From: Actinomycetota bacterium
Lineage (GTDB): Bacteria; Actinomycetota; CADDZG01; WHSQ01
Reading direction: 5' to 3'
DNA: 5,267 nucleotides
NCBI GenBank assembly: GCA_016781115.1
Contig: JADDQX010000098.1
Coordinates: 2,579 to 7,845, forward strand
In this document: piece by piece, positions 1-5,267 of the stretch
Position numbering within the stretch: the stretch's first letter is position 1
Layout: each line of letters opens with the position of its first letter
Notes under the pieces: generated by a model
What the model was told of the DNA's origin: nothing
The model's input: the letters and a program-made list of their open reading frames with translations, nothing else
Database searches by the model: none
Program-made: the position numbers and the translations under genes

Positions 1-158
1 GCGTCGTCTACCTGCGCCACATGCTGCAGACCATGCGCACGAGGAGGCATGCCCTGGCGGCGTACTACTCGGGGCCCGGGAACGTGAGGCGCAGGCTGGC
101 GCCGTACCAGAAGCGATACGTCCGAAGCGTCCTCGCCCTCTGGCACCGCTTCCACTAG
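1..158 (+). CDS. Lytic transglycosylase, SLT family (C-terminal fragment)
   Basis: Only the last 51 residues are present; the reading frame enters at position 3 and ends at the TAG at 156-158. The fragment reads YLRHML, then ALAAYYSGPGNVRRRL, then QKRYVRSVLALWHRF. This matches the end of the SLT/goose-lysozyme-like fold, where the usual AYNAGPG loop is followed by an R-Y-V helix. The AYYxGxGxVRR...RYVxxVLALRRRF form is the one I associate with actinobacterial transglycosylases. Enzymes of this family cleave the MurNAc-GlcNAc bond of peptidoglycan outside the membrane, forming 1,6-anhydroMurNAc. The catalytic Glu and any signal peptide or LysM domain lie left of the window, so activity and export cannot be judged. 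It reads towards uvrA with a 50-nt gap. I see no terminator hairpin in that gap, so some read-through is possible. The family call is fairly secure; the exact subtype is not. Confidence 0.8.
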   Translation, partial: VVYLRHMLQTMRTRRHALAAYYSGPGNVRRRLAPYQKRYVRSVLALWHRFH

Positions 159-196
159 ATGGCCACGGCTTTACCGGAAGTTACAAGCGCGTCCTT

Positions 197-202
197 TAGG
201 CT
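197..202 (+). promoter_or_regulatory. Putative -10 box of uvrA (leaderless promoter)
   Basis: TAGGCT fits the TANNNT -10 consensus and ends 6 nt before the ATG at 209, so transcription would start at or next to the A of the start codon. There is no AGGAGG-like ribosome binding site in front of the ATG, which agrees with a leaderless mRNA. The -35 side is weak: TTACCG at 171-176 is the closest match, but its 20-nt spacing is too long. No actinobacterial-type LexA box (GAAC-N4-GTTC) is visible in 159-208. Confidence 0.4.
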
Positions 203-208
203 CGCGCG

Positions 209-3130
209 ATGGGCGCCGACGGCAGGCGGACCTCCGATGAGCTCGTCATCCGGGGGGCCCGCGAGCACAACCTCAAAGACGTAAACCTCGAGCTTCCGCG
301 CGATGCGCTGGTGGTTTTCACCGGCATCTCGGGCTCCGGCAAGTCCTCCCTCGCGTTCGACACGATCTACGCCGAGGGCCAGCGCCGCTACGTGGAATCT
401 CTATCGGCTTACGCCCGGCAGTTCCTCGGGCAGATGGACAAGCCGGATGTCGATTTCATCGAGGGCCTCTCACCGGCCATCTCGATCGACCAGAAGTCGG
501 CTTCTCGCAATCCCCGCTCCACCGTCGGCACCATCACCGAGATCTACGACTACCTCCGCTTGCTCTACGCGCGCATCGGTCGCCCTCACTGCCACAACTG
601 CGGTCGAGCGATCGCTCGCCAGACGCCTGAACAGATCGTCGATCAGGTCCTTGCCCTGCCGGAGGGTACGAGGTTCCAGGTGCTCGCGCCCATGGTGCGC
701 GGCCGCAAGGGCGAGTTCGCGGCGATGTTCGAGGACCTTTCCCGCAGGGGTTTCGTCCGTGCGCGTATAGACGGCGAGGTCAGGGAGCTCTCCGAGAAGA
801 TCCGGCTCGATCGCTACTTCCAGCACGACATCGACGTGGTCGTCGACCGCCTGGTGATCAGGGAGGGGATCGGCAGCCGACTCACCGACTCGATCGAGAC
901 CGCCCTCAAGCTGGCAGACGGCACGGCTGCGATCGAGCTGGTCGATGATGCCGCGGAAGACATCCTGTTCAGCCAGCACTTCGCCTGCAACTTCTGTGGG
1001 ATCAGCTTCGACGAGCTCGCTCCCAGGAACTTCTCGTTCAACTCCCCCTACGGGGCGTGCGACCACTGCGACGGGCTCGGGACCCACCTGGAGGTCGACC
1101 CGGACCTCGTCATCCCGAACCCCGATCTCTCGATCGACGAAGGCGCGATCGCGCCGTGGTCGGGCCGCAGCCTCGAGTACTTCGACCGCTTGCTCGACAG
1201 TGCGGGGAAGACCTTCAAGTTCAAGACCGACGTGCCCTTCAAGAAGCTCCCGAAGAAGGCTCGCGACATCATCCTGTACGGGAGTCAGGACGAGCAGGTG
1301 CACGTCCGGTATCGCAACAGGTTCAACCGCATCAGGTCGTACTGGACGAACTTCGAGGGCGTCATCTCGTGGCTCGAGCGACGGCGGGAAGAGACGGATT
1401 CGGAGTACGCGCGCGAACGCTACGAGCAGTACTTCCGCGAGGTCCCGTGTCCGAGGTGCGGCGGGGCCCGGTTGAAGCCCGAGTCCTTGAGCGTCACCGT
1501 CGGCGGCCGCAACATCCACGAGCTGACGAACTCCTGCATCGGTGAGATCGACGAGTTCCTCCGCAAGCTGGAGTTCGACGATCGCGAGACGGTGATCGCG
1601 GAGCGGGTGCTGAAGGAGATCCACGCGCGTCTCGGCTTCCTCCTCGACGTCGGGCTCGACTACCTGACGCTCGCGCGCGGCTCGGCGACCCTTGCCGGAG
1701 GAGAGGCTCAGCGGATCCGGCTGGCCACGCAGATCGGCTCTGGCCTGGTGGGCGTTCTCTACATCCTGGACGAGCCGTCGATCGGGCTGCATCAGCGCGA
1801 CAACCGCCGCTTGATCGACACCCTGGTGAGGCTGCGCGACCTCGGCAACACCCTGATCGTCGTCGAGCACGACGAGGACACGATCCGCGCCTCTGACCAC
1901 GTGGTCGACATCGGGCCCGGCGCGGGCGAGCACGGGGGGCACGTCATCTACGCAGGCCCGCTCGAGGGCCTGCTCGCGCATGACTCCTCGCTGACCGGTG
2001 ACTACCTGGCCGGGCGGCGCGCGATCGCCGTGCCGCAGAGACGGCGCCAGGGGAACGGGAAGGCGCTCGTCCTACGGGGAGCCCGTCAGCACAACCTCAA
2101 GGACATCGATGTCGCGATCCCGCTGGGTTGCTTCGTGTCCGTGACCGGCGTATCGGGATCGGGGAAGTCGACGCTGGTGAACGACGTGCTGTACCGCTCG
2201 GTGCACCAGATGCTGAACCGCAACGCCCGGCTCGTCGCCGGCAAGCACCGCAGCATCCAGGGTCTCGACAACGTCGACAAGGTGATCGACATCGACCAGT
2301 CGCCGATCGGCCGCACGCCTCGCTCTAATCCTGCGACCTACACCGGCGTGTTCGACCACGTCCGCAAGCTGTACGCGAAGACGCCGGATGCGAAGCGACG
2401 CGGCTACCAACCCGGCCGGTTCTCGTTCAACGTCCGAGGAGGGCGGTGTGAGGCGTGCGCGGGGGAGGGCACCATCAAGATCGAGATGCACTTCCTCCCG
2501 GACGTGTACGTGCCCTGCGAGGTGTGCAAGGGCAAGCGCTACAACCGCGAGACGCTGGAGGTCCGCTTCAAGGGCAAGAACATCTCGGAGGTCCTGGAGA
2601 TGAGCGTGTCGGAGGCCTGTGAGTTCTTCTCCGCCATCCCCCCGATCGCCCGGCACATGGACACGCTGCGCGACGTCGGCCTCGGCTACATCAAGCTGGG
2701 GCAGCCGGCGCCGACGCTCAGCGGCGGCGAGGCGCAACGCGTCAAGCTGTCGACCGAGCTGGCGAAACGGTCGACCGGAAAGACGCTCTACATCCTCGAC
2801 GAGCCGACGACGGGGCTCCATTTCGACGACGTGCACAAGCTGCTCGGGGTCCTGCACCGTCTCGTCGACGCCGGGAACACCGTCGTCGTGATCGAGCACA
2901 ACCTGGACGTCATCAAGACCGCGGACCACCTGATCGACCTCGGCCCCGAAGGAGGCGCATCGGGAGGAGAGGTCGTCGCCACCGGCACGCCCGAGCAGGT
3001 CGCGGCGGAACCCCGCTCCTACACGGGCGAGTACCTGCGCCCGTTGTTGGCGCCGCAGCCGCAACGCAAGAAGAAGGTCGCGGCGCGCAAGACGAAGCGT
3101 CCGCTCGCCACCGCCCGCACCGGCGCGTAG
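209..3130 (+). CDS. uvrA: UvrA, excinuclease ABC subunit A
   Basis: This 973-residue protein is the cytoplasmic damage sensor of nucleotide excision repair. UvrA dimers with two ABC ATPase halves scan DNA, load UvrB and then leave, and UvrC cuts. ATPase half I has Walker A GISGSGKSS (39-47), signature LAGGE (495-499) and Walker B LYILDEP (517-523). Half II has Walker A GVSGSGKST (647-655), signature LSGGE (837-841) and Walker B YILDEP (861-866). Zinc-binding cysteine pairs are all present: C260/C263 with C284/C287, C747/C750 with C770/C773, and C128/C131 probably with C414/C417. The UvrB-binding and insertion domains fall in about 130-250 and 290-400. The start is well fixed: an in-frame TAG lies at 197-199, and the next in-frame start codons would remove Walker A. 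The first signature has Ala where Ser is usual. After the normal end (TGEYLRPLL, 939-947) comes a 26-residue Lys/Arg/Ala/Pro tail. The gene is intact, with no frameshift. Confidence 0.98.
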   Translation: MGADGRRTSDELVIRGAREHNLKDVNLELPRDALVVFTGISGSGKSSLAFDTIYAEGQRRYVESLSAYARQFLGQMDKPDVDFIEGLSPAISIDQKSASRNPRSTVGTITEIYDYLRLLYARIGRPHCHNCGRAIARQTPEQIVDQVLALPEGTRFQVLAPMVRGRKGEFAAMFEDLSRRGFVRARIDGEVRELSEKIRLDRYFQHDIDVVVDRLVIREGIGSRLTDSIETALKLADGTAAIELVDDAAEDILFSQHFACNFCGISFDELAPRNFSFNSPYGACDHCDGLGTHLEVDPDLVIPNPDLSIDEGAIAPWSGRSLEYFDRLLDSAGKTFKFKTDVPFKKLPKKARDIILYGSQDEQVHVRYRNRFNRIRSYWTNFEGVISWLERRREETDSEYARERYEQYFREVPCPRCGGARLKPESLSVTVGGRNIHELTNSCIGEIDEFLRKLEFDDRETVIAERVLKEIHARLGFLLDVGLDYLTLARGSATLAGGEAQRIRLATQIGSGLVGVLYILDEPSIGLHQRDNRRLIDTLVRLRDLGNTLIVVEHDEDTIRASDHVVDIGPGAGEHGGHVIYAGPLEGLLAHDSSLTGDYLAGRRAIAVPQRRRQGNGKALVLRGARQHNLKDIDVAIPLGCFVSVTGVSGSGKSTLVNDVLYRSVHQMLNRNARLVAGKHRSIQGLDNVDKVIDIDQSPIGRTPRSNPATYTGVFDHVRKLYAKTPDAKRRGYQPGRFSFNVRGGRCEACAGEGTIKIEMHFLPDVYVPCEVCKGKRYNRETLEVRFKGKNISEVLEMSVSEACEFFSAIPPIARHMDTLRDVGLGYIKLGQPAPTLSGGEAQRVKLSTELAKRSTGKTLYILDEPTTGLHFDDVHKLLGVLHRLVDAGNTVVVIEHNLDVIKTADHLIDLGPEGGASGGEVVATGTPEQVAAEPRSYTGEYLRPLLAPQPQRKKKVAARKTKRPLATARTGA

Positions 3131-3152
3131 CGCCACCAGGTCCTCTTCTTTT
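3122..3152 (+). terminator. Weak terminator-like hairpin over the uvrA stop codon
   Basis: GGCGC (3122-3126) and GCGCC (3130-3134) can pair around a 3-nt loop containing part of the uvrA stop codon. A T-rich stretch, CTTCTTTT (3145-3152), follows 10 nt later. The stem is only 5 bp and the T tract is not adjacent, so this is a poor intrinsic terminator. It may be coincidental, because the T-rich stretch belongs to a repeat also found at 4168. Confidence 0.2.
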
Positions 3153-3196
3153 CCGCACCGGTTGCGCTCAGCCAAACCCACGCGGCAAAAAGAACG
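3139..3196 (+). repeat. Direct repeat, copy 1 (after uvrA)
   Basis: The core at 3145-3172 is 28 bp long and identical to 4168-4195. It begins CTTCTTTTCC and ends TTGCGCTCAGC. Similarity continues on both sides: GGTCC at 3139-3143 matches 4163-4167 with one extra T between it and the core. The right part (3173-3196), ending GCGGCAAAAAGAACG, matches GCGGCAAAGAACG at 4205-4217 with small indels. It sits 8 nt after the uvrA stop and 46 nt before the tRNA-Val gene. It encodes nothing recognisable. Copy 2 directly follows a decayed tRNA, so this may be the relic of a tRNA 3' trailer. Confidence 0.85.
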
Positions 3197-3204
3197 GCCT
3201 CTAC

Positions 3205-3232
3205 TTGGTCCCGGCCGAGCCTTCGTTAGGAT
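3205..3232 (+). promoter_or_regulatory. Putative promoter of tRNA-Val (and possibly the VOC gene)
   Basis: The -10 candidate TAGGAT (3227-3232) is a common high-GC Gram-positive form. The -35 candidate TTGGTC (3205-3210) is 16 nt upstream and shares only TTG with the consensus. Transcription would begin around 3239, just ahead of the mature tRNA 5' end at 3243. No second promoter is evident between the tRNA and the VOC gene, so this one may drive both. Confidence 0.5.
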
Positions 3233-3242
3233 GGCTGCGCTC

Positions 3243-3314
3243 GGGCGGTTGGCTCAGCGGGAGAGCGCTGCCTTCACACGGCAGAGGTCACTGGTTCGAT
3301 CCCAGTACCGCCCA
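3243..3314 (+). tRNA. tRNA-Val (anticodon CAC)
   Basis: The full cloverleaf can be folded by hand. The acceptor stem pairs GGGCGGT (3243-3249) with ACCGCCC (3307-3313) without mismatch, followed by discriminator A at 3314. The D stem is GCTC/GAGC (3252-3255/3263-3266) with a GG-containing loop. The anticodon stem is CTGCC/GGCAG (3268-3272/3280-3284) around loop TTCACAC, giving anticodon CAC (3275-3277), which reads the valine codon GUG. The variable loop has 5 nt. The T stem ACTGG/CCAGT (3290-3294/3302-3306) encloses a canonical TTCGATC loop. The 3' CCA is not encoded (CGA follows), so it must be added by a nucleotidyltransferase. The D-loop through the 3' end is repeated in decayed form at 4115-4159. 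The next gene begins 25 nt downstream, with no visible terminator. Confidence 0.97.
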
Positions 3315-3321
3315 CGAACCT

Positions 3322-3326
3322 AGGAG
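3322..3326 (+). promoter_or_regulatory. Candidate ribosome binding site of the VOC gene
   Basis: AGGAG lies 7 nt after the end of tRNA-Val and 13 nt before the GTG proposed as start. That spacing is longer than the usual 5-9 nt. A CTG at 3337 would shorten it to 10 nt. No better purine-rich site is present, so the site supports a start just after the tRNA but does not settle the exact codon. Confidence 0.35.
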
Positions 3327-3339
3327 AGCAGGCCCACTG

Positions 3340-4047
3340 GTGCGATTCCTAGCCGCGACTTTCCGGGTGCCGCGTGAGGCCGCCGAAGAGCTTGCCTCGT
3401 TCTACACCGATCGCCTCTGCTTCGAGACATCTCAGAGGATGGACGGAGCTCTGGTTGGTTTTCAGGTCGGTTCGACGGGCATGCGTTTCTCGGAGGCGCC
3501 CTCATCTGCAGCGCCCTTCTATCACTTCGCATTCCTCGCTCCCGGCGATCGCTTCGACGCAGCCTATGCGTGGCTCGCCGAGCGGACGAAACTCTTGCCC
3601 GATCCTGATACGGGAGACACCGTTTTCGAGTTCGAGAACTGGGACGCTCTGGCGTGCTACTGCCTCGACCCGGTCGGCAACATCGTTGAGCTCATCGCTC
3701 ATCGGGGGATGGCGGAGTCATGCACTGAAGGAGCGTTCACCCCGGGAGAGGTGGTCGAGCTCTCGGAGGCGGGTCTGGTCGTCCCCGACAAGCGAGACAG
3801 CGTCGCCGTCCTGGCACAGCTATTAGGTCTCGAGGTCTTCGATGGAGACCCCGCCGACCCAGACCGTCTGGCCTTCGTTGGCGAACGGGGCCGGACGATG
3901 ATCCTTAGTCATCCCGGACGCGGATGGTTGCCCACCGGACGACCTGCGGAGCCACATCCCGTTGAGCTGACGCTCGAAGGCGCTCGCCCTGGAGAAGCGA
4001 CGCTGCCGGGGGGGCAACACCGCGTGATCTCGATCATGTCTCCGTAG
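3340..4047 (+). CDS. VOC-superfamily (glyoxalase/extradiol dioxygenase-fold) protein, function unknown
   Basis: The protein has 235 residues if it starts at GTG 3340. The open frame reaches back to TTG 3205, but that start would run through tRNA-Val. Residues 1-121 form a full VOC domain of two beta-alpha-beta-beta-beta modules. The first is RFLAATFRV, then a helix ending FYTDRLCF. The second is FYHFAFLAPGDRF, a helix, then FENWDALACYCLDPVGNIVELIA. H62 and E117 occupy places that often bind metal in this fold; module 1 has no obvious His on its first strand. Residues 136-235 look like a second, shortened VOC unit (ELSEAGLVVPD, LLGLEVF, GRGWLPTGRPAEPHPVEL). This two-part layout resembles a group of roughly 200-230-residue bacterial VOC proteins with no established substrate, so no reaction is assigned. 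It is probably cytoplasmic, with no signal peptide or membrane segment. It contains a rare-looking TTA codon (L162) and appears less strictly GC-biased than uvrA. It converges with the HD-GYP gene. Confidence 0.8.
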   Translation: MRFLAATFRVPREAAEELASFYTDRLCFETSQRMDGALVGFQVGSTGMRFSEAPSSAAPFYHFAFLAPGDRFDAAYAWLAERTKLLPDPDTGDTVFEFENWDALACYCLDPVGNIVELIAHRGMAESCTEGAFTPGEVVELSEAGLVVPDKRDSVAVLAQLLGLEVFDGDPADPDRLAFVGERGRTMILSHPGRGWLPTGRPAEPHPVELTLEGARPGEATLPGGQHRVISIMSP

Positions 4048-4114
4048 GGCCCTGGCGGCACTCCCAGACGATTCCCTCCGACCTACATCCGGCGTCGAAG
4101 AGGGGTCTTTGACT

Positions 4115-4159
4115 GCGGGAGAGCGGCAGAGGTCACTCGTTCGATCCCAGTACTACCCA
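4115..4159 (+). pseudogene. Decayed tRNA-Val copy
   Basis: Positions 4115-4125 equal 3257-3267 of the intact tRNA-Val (D-loop to base 26) without mismatch. Positions 4126-4159 match 3281-3314 (3' anticodon stem to discriminator) at 31 of 34 bases. The 13 bases between (3268-3280: 5' anticodon stem and anticodon loop) are deleted, and a CG dinucleotide at the junction could have mediated the loss. The T stem has a C-C mismatch at 4138/4148. The 5' acceptor strand and 5' D stem are not recognisable upstream, apart from a vague GGGG at 4102-4105. It therefore cannot make a functional tRNA. It lies 67 nt after the VOC stop, in the same orientation as the intact gene, and is followed at once by repeat copy 2. 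Confidence 0.9.
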
Positions 4160-4162
4160 CCG

Positions 4163-4217
4163 GGTCCCTTCTTTTCCGCACCGGTTGCGCTCAGCGGAAC
4201 CAGGGCGGCAAAGAACG
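4163..4217 (+). repeat. Direct repeat, copy 2 (after the tRNA remnant)
   Basis: The core 4168-4195 is identical over 28 bp to 3145-3172 and has the same orientation. The right part (4196-4217) is about as similar as indels allow and ends GCGGCAAAGAACG. The left edge joins the tRNA remnant: ACCC-ACC-GGGT (4155-4165) could form a 4-bp hairpin, followed by CTTCTTTT, as in a short tRNA terminator. It ends 2 nt before the stop codon of the opposite-strand HD-GYP gene. Relative to their nearest protein genes the two copies point in different directions (downstream of uvrA in sense, downstream of HD-GYP in antisense), so a shared terminator role for those genes is unlikely. Confidence 0.85.
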
Positions 4218-4219
4218 TG

Positions 4220-5267
4220 CTAGCCGATCAGGTGCTTGTTGATCTCGCCGGTCGAGACGAGGTCTACGTGCTTCTGCACTTCGAGGAATGCATCCACCAC
4301 CTGTGGGTCGAACTGGCGGCCGCGCTGGGTCCGGATCTCTTCCACGGCGGCCTCGGCCGGCCACGCCTGCTTGTACGGGCGATCGTGAGTGAGCGCGTCG
4401 AACACGTCGGCCACCGCCAGGATCCGGCCGCAGATCGGGATCTGTTCGCCGGCAAGCTTGCTTCCGTAGCCGTTGCCATCCCAGCGCTCGTGGTGCGTCG
4501 CCGCGATCTGCTCGGCGAGCTGGAGCGTCATCGAATCGCTGTTGGCGAGGAGCTTCGCTCCGATCGAGGTGTGCCGCTTCATCAACTCCCGCTCAGCCGT
4601 CGTCAGCGGGCCGGTCTTCAACAAGATGCTGTCTGCGACCCCGATCTTGCCGACGTCGTGCAGCGGCGCAGCACGCCGGATCGCCTCGGTGGTCTCGCGC
4701 GGGAGCCCAAGCGCCGCGGCTATCAGGGCAGAGGTTCCACCAACGCGTCTGGTGTGCTCGCCGGTCTGGTCGTCGCGGAACTCCGCCGCCATCGCGAGCC
4801 GGTCGAGGATCTCGAACTTCACGGCCTCCAGCTGTTGCGTGCGTTCCGCGACCCGCTCCTCCAGCTCGGCGTTATGGTTCCGCAGCGCGAGATGAAGCCG
4901 CCGCGTGTGCAACAGGTTGCGGATCCGGAGCTCCACTTCCATCCGGTCGAACGGCTTCGTCAGGAAGTCGTTCGCCCCCGTTGACAACGCTCGTACCTTG
5001 GCTTCGGAAGAGATGTCCGCCGTGAGCATCAGGATCGGCAGGTAGGTGTTGGACGTGAGTTCCCGCACGCCCGCCATCACGTCCAGTCCGCTCACGCCCG
5101 GCATGTGGAGGTCGAGCAAGAGGAGGTCGGGGTCGTAGGCGCGACACATGTCTACCGCTTGCGAAGGGTCGCTCAGCGTCACGACGTTGGTGTAGCCGAT
5201 GTCCTCGAGGATGGATTCCAAGACGAGCAGGTTGGCCTCGGAGTCGTCAACCGCGAGTATCCGTGAC
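4220..5267 (-). CDS. Response regulator with REC and HD-GYP domains (5'-truncated)
   Basis: 348 residues are visible; the frame continues past the right edge, and by comparison with REC domains only a few N-terminal residues are missing. Numbering from the first visible residue, REC spans about 1-120: acidic pair D7/D8 in LAVDDSEAN, phospho-acceptor D52 in LLLLDLHMPG, T82 and K104 in FLTKPFD. A charged helix (126-155, AELEERVAERTQQLEAVK) probably forms a coiled coil. The HD-GYP domain follows, with E162, H171, H203-D204 (HDVGKIG), H232, H258-H259 and D287 (AVADVFDAL). This is the full metal-ligand set of active c-di-GMP phosphodiesterases, which yield pGpG or GMP. The name-giving motif reads GYG (266-268) instead of GYP. 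Phosphorylation of REC by an unseen histidine kinase would be expected to control the output. The protein is cytoplasmic, with no membrane segment. It converges with the VOC gene. The partner kinase and promoter lie outside the window. Confidence 0.95.
   Translation of the reverse strand, partial: SRILAVDDSEANLLVLESILEDIGYTNVVTLSDPSQAVDMCRAYDPDLLLLDLHMPGVSGLDVMAGVRELTSNTYLPILMLTADISSEAKVRALSTGANDFLTKPFDRMEVELRIRNLLHTRRLHLALRNHNAELEERVAERTQQLEAVKFEILDRLAMAAEFRDDQTGEHTRRVGGTSALIAAALGLPRETTEAIRRAAPLHDVGKIGVADSILLKTGPLTTAERELMKRHTSIGAKLLANSDSMTLQLAEQIAATHHERWDGNGYGSKLAGEQIPICGRILAVADVFDALTHDRPYKQAWPAEAAVEEIRTQRGRQFDPQVVDAFLEVQKHVDLVSTGEINKHLIG

Larger units (their letters stand above)
3315..4159 (+). 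mobile_element. Possible relic of a segment inserted at the tRNA-Val 3' end
   Basis: The segment carries the VOC gene. On the left it abuts an intact tRNA-Val gene and on the right it ends in a direct-repeat copy of that tRNA's 3' part: 3281-3314 versus 4126-4159, 31 of 34 bases identical. Integration at tRNA genes leaves this arrangement, with a restored tRNA on one side and the displaced 3' end on the other. No integrase, excisionase or other mobility gene is inside, and the remnant also includes D-arm sequence, which is longer than many attachment cores. Duplication of a tRNA array followed by decay explains the data about equally well. Confidence 0.25.

Noticed and set aside
470..1981. 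503-codon open frame on the - strand inside uvrA
   Set aside because: It lies antisense to highly conserved UvrA sequence, shows no domain or motif, and has the Asp/Val/Glu/Arg-rich composition expected from the complement of GC-biased codons.
3145..3172. 28-bp repeat as a shared intrinsic terminator for uvrA and the HD-GYP gene
   Set aside because: The copies have opposite orientation relative to these two genes, the only internal hairpin (CGCA/TGCG) is 4 bp, and the T-rich stretch precedes rather than follows it.
2072..3181. 369-codon open frame on the - strand over the uvrA 3' half
   Set aside because: Same explanation: an antisense shadow, low-complexity Arg/Leu/Ala/Val composition, no recognisable domain.
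3205..3339. Longer N-terminus for the VOC protein from TTG 3205
   Set aside because: It would translate the promoter and the whole tRNA-Val gene. VOC homology begins at about 3343, so GTG 3340 is preferred.
4115..4159. Second functional tRNA gene
   Set aside because: The anticodon loop and 5' anticodon stem are deleted, the T stem has a C-C mismatch, and the 5' acceptor strand is missing.
3139..4217. CRISPR array or insertion sequence
   Set aside because: There are only two copies of each repeat, about 1 kb apart, with a single gene between them and no transposase, terminal inverted repeats or cas genes.
4109..4984. 291-codon open frame on the + strand opposite the HD-GYP gene
   Set aside because: It starts inside the tRNA remnant, runs through the repeat and is antisense to a protein with complete REC and HD-GYP motifs.

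Overview
This G+C-rich window (by eye, strongly G/C-biased third codon positions) looks like chromosome of a high-GC Gram-positive, Actinomycetota-like bacterium. The reasons are the actinobacterial style of the UvrA and lytic transglycosylase sequences, the TAGGNT-type -10 boxes, an apparently leaderless uvrA start, and a tRNA gene with no encoded CCA. A more precise placement is not possible from the sequence alone.

Layout. Positions 1-158 hold the C-terminal end of a lytic transglycosylase (SLT family) on the + strand. A 50-nt gap with a -10-like box leads into a complete uvrA (209-3130, +), the damage-sensing ATPase of nucleotide excision repair. Positions 3131-3339 hold a repeat copy, a promoter-like element and an intact tRNA-Val(CAC) gene (3243-3314). 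Only 25 nt after the tRNA begins a VOC-superfamily (glyoxalase/extradiol dioxygenase-fold) protein of unknown function (3340-4047, +). Positions 4048-4219 hold a decayed copy of the same tRNA-Val gene (4115-4159) and a second copy of the repeat. From 4220 to the right edge, on the - strand, is a two-component response regulator with REC and HD-GYP domains, cut at its N-terminus by the window end. It converges with the VOC gene.

The unusual part is 3139-4217. The intact tRNA-Val and its remnant are direct repeats bracketing the VOC gene. A second direct repeat with an exact 28-bp core lies just after uvrA and again just after the tRNA remnant. This is the geometry expected when a segment enters at the 3' end of a tRNA gene, or when a small tRNA array duplicates and decays. 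No integrase is present in the segment, so it would be a footprint rather than an active element.

The genes do not form an obvious pathway: cell-wall turnover, DNA repair, translation, a probable small-molecule enzyme and c-di-GMP-type signalling sit side by side. Two protein details deserve attention: the first ABC signature of UvrA reads LAGGE rather than LSGGE, and the HD-GYP domain reads GYG rather than GYP while keeping its metal-binding residues. I found no clear evidence of a new defence or mobile system.
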